From positions 62,001-126,000 of the forward strand of contig NZ_VDCH01000001.1 in NCBI RefSeq assembly GCF_006265165.1: a stretch of DNA of 64,000 bases, read 5' to 3'. The notes under the pieces are model-generated. The model did not search any database. It had not been told where the DNA came from and saw nothing but the letters and a program-made list of their open reading frames with translations. The translations under genes were made by a program, and so were the position numbers. This document shows positions 57,299 to 64,000 of this stretch, piece by piece (the first letter of the stretch is position 1; the number at the start of each line of letters is the position of its first letter). The stretch comes from Chlorobaculum thiosulfatiphilum. Its GTDB lineage: Bacteria > Bacteroidota > Chlorobiia > Chlorobiales > Chlorobiaceae.

Positions 57299-59578
57299 AT
57301 GAACACCGAACCTGAAGTGAACCTGAAGCTGGCCCAGGAGCATGGCCTGAACGAAGAGGAATACGCCAAAATATGTGACGTACTGGGCCGGACGCCCTCA
57401 TTTACCGAGCTTGGCATCTACTCGGTGATGTGGTCCGAGCATTGCAGCTACAAGAACTCCATCGCCGTGCTCAAAACCCTGCCGCGCGACGGCGCTTCGC
57501 TGCTCACGCAGGCGGGCGAGGAGAACGCCGGGCTGGTCGATATTGGCGACAACCTGGCCGTGGCATTCAAGATCGAGTCGCACAACCACCCGTCGGCGGT
57601 CGAGCCGTACCAAGGCGCGGCGACCGGCGTCGGTGGCATTCACCGCGACATCTTCACGATGGGCGCGCGCCCGGTGGCGTCGCTCGACTCGCTGCGCTTC
57701 GGCTCGCCGCGTGACCCGCGAGTGCGCTACCTCGTGGACGGCGTGGTGCGAGGCATCGGCGACTACGGCAACTCGTTTGGCGTACCGACCGTGGCGGGCG
57801 AAATCTACTTCGAGGAGTGCTACACCGGCAACCCGCTGGTCAACGCCATGTCGGTCGGCCTGGTGGAGCACCACAAAACCGTCAGCGCCACGGCGCTCGG
57901 CAAGGGCAATCCGGTGCTGATCGTCGGCTCCTCGACCGGACGCGATGGCATCCACGGCGCAACCTTCGCGTCGGAAGAGCTGAGCGAGGCGTCGGAGGAC
58001 AAGCGCCCGAGCGTACAAGTGGGCGACCCGTTCGCCGAAAAGCTGCTGCTCGAAGCGACACTCGAAGCGATCGCCACCGGCGCAGTCTCCGGTTTGCAGG
58101 ACATGGGCGCGGCGGGGCTGACCAGCTCCACCTCGGAGATGAGCGCGCGCGGCATCGAGAAGACTGGCAGCGGCGGCATCGAGATCGACCTCGACTTGAC
58201 GCCCGCCCGCGAAAAGGGAATGACCGCCTACGAGCTGATGCTCTCCGAATCGCAGGAGCGGATGCTGATCGTGGCCGAAAAAGGGCGCGAACAGGAGATC
58301 ATCGACGTCTATAAAAAATGGGATGTGAACGCCGTGGTGATCGGCCAGGTGACGGATGACAACATGCTGCGCGTACGCCAGCACGGCGAGGTGGTGGCCG
58401 AGATTCCCGCCATGTCGCTGGTGCTCGGCGGCGGCGCTCCGGTCTATATCCGCGAGGCGGTCGAGAAAAAGCCCGACACTCCGGCGGCTGACCTCGTGAC
58501 GGACAGTTCGCTCGACTTCAAGGCGCTCTCGCTGCAACTGCTCTCGCGCCCCAACATCGCCAGCAAGGCGTGGGTCTATCAGCAGTACGACTCGATGGTG
58601 CAGACCAACACCGTCACTCCGGCGGGCCAGACCGACGCGGCGGTCATCCGCATCAAGGGCACCAAAAAGGGCCTCGCGATGAAGACCGACTGCAACTCGC
58701 GCTACGTCTATCTCAACCCGAAAGCGGGCGGCGCGATTGCCGTGGCCGAGTGCGCGCGCAACATCGCCTGCACGGGAGCGAAGCCGCTCGCCGTCACCAA
58801 CTGCCTCAACTTCGGCAATCCATACAAGCCGGAGGTTTACTTCCAGTTCAAGACTGCCGTCGAAGGCATGGGCGACGCCTGCCGCATGTTCGACACGCCC
58901 GTAACCGGCGGGAACGTCAGCTTTTACAACGAGACCTCGCTCGGCGGCGAACGCACGGCGATCTACCCGACGCCGACCATCGGCATGATCGGCCTGCTCG
59001 ACGACATCGGCAATCTGGTGGAATCGACCTTCCGCGAGGCGGGCGACGCCATCGTGCTGCTGGGCGATCCGGAACTCGCGCTCGACGGCTCGGAGTACCT
59101 CGTGATGCAGTACGGCACACCCGGAGCGGACTCCCCTGCGGTCGATCTGAAGCACGAGAAAAACCTTCAGGAGTTGCTCGTTACGCTCGCTGCGAAAAAG
59201 CTGGTCAACTCGGCGCACGACGTTTCGGATGGCGGCCTTGCCGTCACGCTTGCCGAAAAATCGATCATGAACCACGACCGGATGCTCGGCTTCGAGGTCG
59301 ATCTCGAATGCGCGAATTCGGACAGTGCGGCGCGCCAGAAGCTGCTCTTCTCCGAAGCGCAGGGGCGCGTGGTGATTTCGGTCGATCCCGGCAAGGCAGG
59401 CGCGGTGATCGAGGAGGCCGACCGCCTGAACGTGCCGGTGCGCGTCATCGGCAAGGTGCTGCCCGTCGGCGCGAGCATCGCCGTGAATGGCAAGCCGGTA
59501 GCGGAGTTTTCGATTGACGAACTGCTGCACGCCTACAACCATGCGCTGGAGTCGGCGCTGCACCTTGAGGAATTGTAA
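57299..59578 (+). CDS. purL: Phosphoribosylformylglycinamidine synthase II, 759 aa
   Basis: Small-type PurL (works with PurS and PurQ): ATP-dependent amidation of FGAR in purine synthesis. [74 protein letters not shown] and the second-half [52 protein letters not shown] and [15 protein letters not shown] are conserved. Length is normal for the small form. No other pur gene is adjacent. Confidence 0.98.
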   Translation: MNTEPEVNLKLAQEHGLNEEEYAKICDVLGRTPSFTELGIYSVMWSEHCSYKNSIAVLKTLPRDGASLLTQAGEENAGLVDIGDNLAVAFKIESHNHPSAVEPYQGAATGVGGIHRDIFTMGARPVASLDSLRFGSPRDPRVRYLVDGVVRGIGDYGNSFGVPTVAGEIYFEECYTGNPLVNAMSVGLVEHHKTVSATALGKGNPVLIVGSSTGRDGIHGATFASEELSEASEDKRPSVQVGDPFAEKLLLEATLEAIATGAVSGLQDMGAAGLTSSTSEMSARGIEKTGSGGIEIDLDLTPAREKGMTAYELMLSESQERMLIVAEKGREQEIIDVYKKWDVNAVVIGQVTDDNMLRVRQHGEVVAEIPAMSLVLGGGAPVYIREAVEKKPDTPAADLVTDSSLDFKALSLQLLSRPNIASKAWVYQQYDSMVQTNTVTPAGQTDAAVIRIKGTKKGLAMKTDCNSRYVYLNPKAGGAIAVAECARNIACTGAKPLAVTNCLNFGNPYKPEVYFQFKTAVEGMGDACRMFDTPVTGGNVSFYNETSLGGERTAIYPTPTIGMIGLLDDIGNLVESTFREAGDAIVLLGDPELALDGSEYLVMQYGTPGADSPAVDLKHEKNLQELLVTLAAKKLVNSAHDVSDGGLAVTLAEKSIMNHDRMLGFEVDLECANSDSAARQKLLFSEAQGRVVISVDPGKAGAVIEEADRLNVPVRVIGKVLPVGASIAVNGKPVAEFSIDELLHAYNHALESALHLEEL

Positions 59579-59634
59579 GAAAGGGACATGAAGGAGTTCT
59601 GGGACGAAAAGGACGAAGAAGAAAGGAGACGACG

Positions 59635-61218
59635 ATGAATGCGGTATTGACGGCCAGGGAGATGAGTCTGGCGGATCGGGCGGCCATCGAGGAGCTGCGC
59701 ACCGGCGAGACCCGGCTGATGGAGCTTGCCGGGCGCGAAACCGTGCGGATGATCGCCGGGCGGTTCAAGAGCGGGCGGAGTCTCGACGGGCTTTCGGCGC
59801 TCATCGTCTGCGGCAAGGGCAACAACGGCGGCGACGGCTTTGTCGTCACGCGGCACCTGCTGAATCGGGGGGCGAAGGTCGATGTGCTGCTCGCGTGGCC
59901 TGAGGAGGAGCTGGCCGGGGTGAACCTCGAAGGGCTGCACATCCTCAAGGCGTACCGGCGCTACAACGAGGGCCTCAGAATTTTCACCGGAATCGACGAA
60001 GCGCGAACCTCCGTTGGCGCGACGGAATATCAGGTCGTCGTGGACGCCATTTTCGGCACCGGCCTGCGGATAGATGCGGACGATCCGAAGCTCCGCGAAC
60101 CGGCCAAATCGGCCGTCGAACTCATCAACTTCGTCAACGACCACTCCGAAGCCGTGACGGTAGCCGTCGATCTTCCGTCGGGTTTGGATGCGACCAGCGG
60201 TCGCGCTTCAGAACCGTGCGTCAAGGCGGACATGACCGTCACGATGGCCTTCCTCAAGACCGGATTTTTCCAGAACGCCGGGCCATCGCACTGCGGAGAG
60301 ATTCAGACTGCTGAAATTTCGATACCGGAGTTTCTGGTCGAACCAACCTCCTGCCTGCTGGTGGACGAAACTTTCGCAGCGGAGAGCTACCTGTTGCGCG
60401 ATCCGTCGAGCGCCAAGCACCTGAACGGCAAGGTGCTGCTCGTCACCGGCTCGACAGACGGCGGCGGCTCGATGCTTGGCGCGGCCCTGCTCGCCGCCCG
60501 CGCCGCCGTCAAGACCGGCGCGGGCTACGTCTGCGCGTCGCTGCCCGACGGCCACGCCTCGGTGATGCACAGCTTCGCGCCGGAAGTGGTGGTGATCGGG
60601 CGCGACATGGTTTCGATCATCGAAAAGGCGAAATGGGCCGACTCCATCGTGATCGGCTGCGGCATCGGGCGGAGCGATGAGGCGCAGGAGCTGGTCGAAA
60701 CGCTCCTCTGTACGCCTGAAATTGTCGGGAAAAAGCTGGTGCTCGACGCCGACGCCCTCTACGCCATCGCCGAACGGAACCTGTTCGACCGGGTCACCGG
60801 CCTCGAAGACGCGGTGCTGACGCCACACGCAGGCGAATGCAGCCGGTTGAGCGGCCTGTCGGTCGAGGATATCATGGTCTCGCCAATCGACACGGCGCGG
60901 ATGCTCGCCGAGGAGTGGAACGTCAACCTGCTGCTCAAGGGGACGCCGACCTTCGTGGCTTCGCCGTCGGGCATGGTGCTCATCTCGAACAGCGGCACCG
61001 AAGCGCTCGCCTCGGCGGGCACGGGCGACGTGCTCTCCGGCATGATCGGCGCTCTTGCCGCCAAGGGCCTCGACACCCACGAAGCCGCCGCCGCCGCCGC
61101 CTGGCTGCACGGCCGGGCCGGAGACCTCGCCTCGAACGTCTCGAGCCTGGTCTCCTCGGTGGATGTTTTGCAAGCCATTCCGCAGGCCGTGCTGGAATTG
61201 TTCGAAAGCGAGGAGTGA
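59635..61218 (+). CDS. nnr: Bifunctional NAD(P)HX epimerase/dehydratase, 527 aa
   Basis: Repairs hydrated NAD(P)H. N-terminal YjeF_N epimerase domain: ELAGRETVRMIAGRF, IVCGKGNNGGDGFVVTRHLL, VVDAIFGTGLR, VDLPSGLDATSG. C-terminal ADP/ATP-dependent dehydratase (ribokinase-like) with VLLVTGSTDGGGSMLGAALL, AGECSRLSGLS and NSGTEALASAGTGDVLSGMI (GTGDVL anion-hole and catalytic Asp). Complete, 57 bases after purL on the same strand, so it may be co-transcribed. Confidence 0.95.
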   Translation: MNAVLTAREMSLADRAAIEELRTGETRLMELAGRETVRMIAGRFKSGRSLDGLSALIVCGKGNNGGDGFVVTRHLLNRGAKVDVLLAWPEEELAGVNLEGLHILKAYRRYNEGLRIFTGIDEARTSVGATEYQVVVDAIFGTGLRIDADDPKLREPAKSAVELINFVNDHSEAVTVAVDLPSGLDATSGRASEPCVKADMTVTMAFLKTGFFQNAGPSHCGEIQTAEISIPEFLVEPTSCLLVDETFAAESYLLRDPSSAKHLNGKVLLVTGSTDGGGSMLGAALLAARAAVKTGAGYVCASLPDGHASVMHSFAPEVVVIGRDMVSIIEKAKWADSIVIGCGIGRSDEAQELVETLLCTPEIVGKKLVLDADALYAIAERNLFDRVTGLEDAVLTPHAGECSRLSGLSVEDIMVSPIDTARMLAEEWNVNLLLKGTPTFVASPSGMVLISNSGTEALASAGTGDVLSGMIGALAAKGLDTHEAAAAAAWLHGRAGDLASNVSSLVSSVDVLQAIPQAVLELFESEE

Positions 61219-61221
61219 AAT

Positions 61222-61272
61222 TAATCCTATAGGACTTATAAGTCGTATAAGTCTTATCGGTCCTATAGGATT
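61222..61272. repeat. 9-bp tandem repeat after nnr
   Basis: TCCTATAGG ACTTATAAG TCGTATAAG TCTTATCGG TCCTATAGG ATT, period nine. Outer copies are identical and self-complementary, so the array can also form a hairpin and may act as a terminator. Confidence 0.8.
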
Positions 61273-61297
61273 TGAACCCGGAATTACACCACGACCC

Positions 61298-62512
61298 TCA
61301 CGCCACGCTGTTATTCTTTAAAAACCGCTTGATATTCCTCGCGGCTTGGCGGATTCGCTCTTCGTTCTCGATCATCGCCACCCTCACAAACTCGTCGCCG
61401 TACGCGCCGAAGCCGATTCCGGGGCTGACGGCAACCTTGCCCTCCATCAGCAGCTTCTTGCTGAATTCGAGGCTGCCCATGCCGCGCAACGGTTCGGGAA
61501 TCCTCGCCCACACGAACATCGAGGCGCGGGGCGTCACAATGTCCCAACCGGCATTGGCGAAGCTTGAAATGAGCACATCGCGGCGCTTGCGATAGACCTC
61601 GCTGATCTCGCGGACGCAGCTCTGGTCGCCGGTCAGCGCGATGGTCGAGGCGACCTGAATCGGCGTGAACGTACCGTAATCAAGCCAACTCTTGATCTTC
61701 TCCAGCGCCCCGATCAGCTTGGCGTTACCAACCATGAAGCCCATGCGCCAGCCCGCCATGTTGTAGGTTTTCGAGAGCGTGTAGCTTTCGACGGCCACAT
61801 CCTTCGCTCCCGGCACTTGCAGGATCGACGGAGTCACGTAGCCGTCGAAGGTAATTTCGGCATAGGCGATGTCGCTGATGATGTAAAAACGCTCACGCCG
61901 CGCCAGCTCGACCAGTCGCTCGTAAAACGGCAGCTCGACGGTGGCCGTCGTGGGATTGTTCGGAAAGTTGACCACGAGGTACTTCGGTTTGGGCGACGAC
62001 TCGCGGAAGACGGTCTCGATGTTGTGGAAAAAGGCCTCCTCGTCGAGCGTGTAGTCCTCGTTCATTTCGAGCTTCATGCGGTGCACGTTCCCGCCCGCGA
62101 GGATGAACGCCTGCGAGTGAATCGGGTAGCACGGGTCGGGCACAATCGCCAGGTCACCGGGATTGGTGATCGCCTGGACGAGATGGACGTAGCCCTCTTT
62201 CGACCCCATCGTCACCACGACCTCGCGGTCGAGATCAAGATCGACATTGTACTTGTCGCGATACCAGCCGCCGATTGCGCCGCGCAGCTTGTAAATACCT
62301 TTCGAAACTGAATAGCCGTGGGTTTTGGGTTTGCCAACGCTCTCGACAAGCTTGTCGATGATGTGCTGTGGCGTCGGCCCATCGGGATTGCCCATCGAAA
62401 AATCGATCACATCCTCCCCCGCCCGGCGCTCGGCCATCTTCAGCTCGTTGACTGCGGCAAACACATATTTAGGCAGTCTCTTGATTTTATCGAATTCTAT
62501 CTCGTCGAACAT
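61298..62512 (-). CDS. Class I/II aminotransferase (AlaC/Lys-pathway-like), 404 aa
   Basis: PLP-dependent aminotransferase: IDFSMGNPDGPTPQHIIDKL, GSKEGYVHLVQAITNPGDLA, VVNFPNNPTTATVELPFYER, ISDIAYAEITFDGY, and the PLP lysine VESYTLSKTYNMAGWRMGFM. The closing Arg is in DEFVRVAMIENEERI. It is nearest in type to AlaC-like alanine aminotransferases and LL-diaminopimelate aminotransferase relatives. The start at 62512 (MFDEIEFDKIKRLPKYVFAA) is preferred over a codon 12 positions upstream. Monocistronic. Confidence 0.9.
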   Translation of the reverse strand: MFDEIEFDKIKRLPKYVFAAVNELKMAERRAGEDVIDFSMGNPDGPTPQHIIDKLVESVGKPKTHGYSVSKGIYKLRGAIGGWYRDKYNVDLDLDREVVVTMGSKEGYVHLVQAITNPGDLAIVPDPCYPIHSQAFILAGGNVHRMKLEMNEDYTLDEEAFFHNIETVFRESSPKPKYLVVNFPNNPTTATVELPFYERLVELARRERFYIISDIAYAEITFDGYVTPSILQVPGAKDVAVESYTLSKTYNMAGWRMGFMVGNAKLIGALEKIKSWLDYGTFTPIQVASTIALTGDQSCVREISEVYRKRRDVLISSFANAGWDIVTPRASMFVWARIPEPLRGMGSLEFSKKLLMEGKVAVSPGIGFGAYGDEFVRVAMIENEERIRQAARNIKRFLKNNSVA

Positions 62513-62659
62513 GGTTTCTGGTTTCGGAATATCGTTGAAACGGTGCACTGAATTTTTGTCAAAGCAAACTTAATCATAAACAAAAAGCCGTTGATCTCCA
62601 TAGGGGAACTGCCAAAAAACCGGCCCTTCGTTCTCCGGAAGTTCGCGTTCGCTCTTTTT

Positions 62660-63115
62660 TTACAACTGCGACGTACAATTCGGGCAACGAACGGCTTTCG
62701 ACGGTATGGTCGAGAGGCAGAACGGGCACTCTTTGGTCTGCGGAGCGGCGGCTGGAGCGGCCTGTTTTTCTGACTGGTTGCGAAGCCGGTTGATCGACCG
62801 GACAAGGAGAAACACGGCAAAAGCCATGATCAGAAAACCGATGAGCGCATTGACGAACAGGCCGTAATTGAGCGTGACCGCCCCGGCGCTTTTGGCTGCG
62901 ACCAAGGCGGCATATGGCCCCGGTTGAGCGCCATCTCTGAGCACCAGAAACAGATTTGAAAAATCGGCCCCCTTCAGCAACAGACCGAGAGGCGGCATCA
63001 ACAGGTCGTTGACCAGCGAATTGACCAGCGCCCCAAAGGCCCCGCCAATGATGATGCCAACCGCCATATCGACCACATTGCCCTTGAGGGCGAACTCCCT
63101 GAACTCTTTCAGCAT
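62660..63115 (-). CDS. mscL: Large-conductance mechanosensitive channel with C-terminal zinc ribbon, 151 aa
   Basis: Homopentameric membrane channel that opens on osmotic downshock. MLKEFREFALKGNVVDMAVG and IIIGGAFGALVNSLVNDLLM form the first helix, GLFVNALIGFLIMAFAVFLL the second. The tail has two CxxC pairs, CPFCLSTIPSKAVRCPNCTS, a small zinc ribbon that replaces or extends the usual C-terminal helix bundle; this form occurs in several phyla. Monocistronic, with about 275 bases upstream of the next gene start. Confidence 0.96.
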   Translation of the reverse strand: MLKEFREFALKGNVVDMAVGIIIGGAFGALVNSLVNDLLMPPLGLLLKGADFSNLFLVLRDGAQPGPYAALVAAKSAGAVTLNYGLFVNALIGFLIMAFAVFLLVRSINRLRNQSEKQAAPAAAPQTKECPFCLSTIPSKAVRCPNCTSQL

Positions 63116-63278
63116 AGCTTTCGTTGTTTACTTTTTCATGGATTGCACACGTAACAAGAATACAGATTTCTGGAGGAGTAAAGAAAATAAACGCCCTTAA
63201 TTGGACATTAGTGTATTTTTTGTTACAATAAAAGCTCATGTCTTTGTAGAACCCGCACGAATTCATCCAGAAATAGCA

Positions 63279-63370
63279 GGCATTCCTGAAACCTTAACGT
63301 AGAATTTTACGCATCATCGCAGCCGAACGGCTCAAGGGCGCTTTAAACGCCAGAGGGTTTCAGGAATACC
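63279..63370 (+). ncRNA. Predicted multibranched structured leader before the hdrC-like gene
   Basis: GGCATTCCTGAAACC (63279-63293) pairs with GGTTTCAGGAATACC (63356-63370), 15 positions with one mismatch. Inside are three hairpins in series: CGTA-GAATTT-TACG (63298-63311), AGCCG-AA-CGGCT (63321-63332) and GGCG-CTTTAAA-CGCC (63337-63351). That is a four-way junction by hand folding, ending 23 bases before the next ATG. It could be a leader RNA or a DNA repeat. Confidence 0.45.
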
Positions 63371-63393
63371 ATAACATCAGCAGTCATCAATCG

Positions 63394-64000
63394 ATGGAGC
63401 ATACTATCCGTACAGATTCATTGAAGCGGCAGCTTGAACAGACTACAGGCAACAACTACGCCTGCTGCTATCAATGCGGCAAATGCACCGCCGGATGTCC
63501 CGCCGGGGGCTTCATGGACAACCCTCCCGCGAGAATCATGCGCCTCGTGCAGGCCGGTTACGTCGAAGAGGCGATGCAGAGCGACTCGCTCTGGTACTGC
63601 ATCGGTTGCATGACCTGCACGGCCCGCTGCCCGCAGAACATGGAGATCGCAGGCACGATGGACGCCGTCAGGGAAATGGGACTCAAAAGCGGCATCGTCT
63701 CCACCGACAAGGCAAAAAAGCTGGTCACGGCCTTCCACACCTCGTTCCTCAACACGGTTCGCAAGAGCGGACGCTTGCAGGAGCTGGCGCTGGTCAACAG
63801 CTACAAGCTGCGCACCCGCACCTTCCTGCAGGACGCTGGCGCGGGCCTCAAGATGATGAAGCAGGGCAAGATCAATCCGGTGACGGCCTTCACCTCCAAA
63901 GAGACCGTCGAGCACAAGGAAGAGATCGAGAAAATTTTCCAGATCGCCGAAGGAAGCGGTCACGCCGCCGCGCCCAGGCGCAAGCCCGTCAAGCGCACCT
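63394..64000 (+). CDS. hdrC: Heterodisulfide-reductase subunit C-like Fe-S protein, N-terminal part (cut by window edge)
   Basis: Ferredoxin-type protein with two [4Fe-4S] motifs: CYQCGKCTAGCPAG and CIGCMTCTARCPQ (each CxxCxxCxxxCP). The two motifs, the spacing between them and the helical tail (GLKSGIVSTDKAKKLVTAF, then INPVTAFTSKETVEHKEEIE) are those of HdrC and of QmoC/HdrC-like subunits. It shuttles electrons in heterodisulfide-reductase-like or Qmo complexes of sulfur oxidation. The gene runs past base 64000; at least 202 codons are present. ATG at 63394. Confidence 0.88.
   Translation, partial: MEHTIRTDSLKRQLEQTTGNNYACCYQCGKCTAGCPAGGFMDNPPARIMRLVQAGYVEEAMQSDSLWYCIGCMTCTARCPQNMEIAGTMDAVREMGLKSGIVSTDKAKKLVTAFHTSFLNTVRKSGRLQELALVNSYKLRTRTFLQDAGAGLKMMKQGKINPVTAFTSKETVEHKEEIEKIFQIAEGSGHAAAPRRKPVKRT

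Noticed and set aside
57398-59563. 721-codon minus-strand open frame over purL
   Set aside because: Antisense shadow in GC-rich DNA: Arg/His/Asp-rich without family motifs, while the plus-strand purL is unmistakable.

Overview
The window is a chromosomal segment of a green sulfur bacterium (Chlorobiota, most like Chlorobaculum/Chlorobium). This is inferred from gene content: a long proton-pumping pyrophosphatase, an HdrC-type Fe-S protein, a large B12 uptake and remodelling operon as expected of organisms with B12-dependent bacteriochlorophyll synthesis, a geranylgeranyl-reductase-like flavoprotein, and a GC-rich background broken by AT-rich accessory islands. No rRNA, tRNA or CRISPR array was seen.

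Layout. 1-9 kb: purC (partial), a hypothetical protein, a Sel1-repeat protein, a secreted endonuclease/exonuclease/phosphatase-fold protein, hppA, a 55-residue Cys-containing protein, an AT-rich AAA+ ATPase, a LolD-type ATPase and a membrane-anchored SET protein. 9-11.3 kb: an iron alcohol dehydrogenase, a DUF134 regulator and OsmC. 11.4-26.2 kb: a near-complete cobamide block, all on the minus strand. A cobalamin riboswitch (about 25988-26200) precedes btuB-btuF-bluB-cobQ-cobD-like-cbiB-cobO-btuC-btuD-cbiR, mostly joined by 4-base start/stop overlaps. cobU, cobT, an alpha/beta hydrolase and cobS follow. A second short B12 operon lies on the plus strand at 29.8-32.4 kb (Nudix, BtuF-like lipoprotein, CbiA/CobB). 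32.4-41.3 kb: a minus-strand cluster transcribed cooC, NitT/TauT-type binding protein, permease, two ATPases, diheme cytochrome c lipoprotein, CooS-like carbon-monoxide dehydrogenase, methyltransferase. The CooS-like protein has Asp where canonical enzymes have one of the active-site cluster cysteines, so it is probably a hybrid-cluster enzyme and not a true CO dehydrogenase. This cluster is the best candidate here for an undescribed system. 41.6-46.0 kb: an AT-rich defence-like island with an NTPase, a decayed nucleotidyltransferase, an RloC-type anticodon nuclease gene split by a 130-bp MITE, and a protein with a HEPN-like R-N-x3-H motif.

46.6-50.3 kb: a biotin-dependent carboxyltransferase operon whose subunit sizes resemble transcarboxylase. 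50.4-64 kb: a PEP-CTERM protein, the FAD reductase, secA, purL, the NAD(P)HX repair enzyme, an alaC-like aminotransferase, mscL, and the start of an hdrC-like gene behind a strongly foldable leader.

The intergenic spaces carry several dispersed repeat families: paired palindromes, 9-bp tandem repeats, and AATTATGAATT-type simple repeats. Coordinates follow the numbered sequence; a few short-site boundaries may be off by one or two bases.
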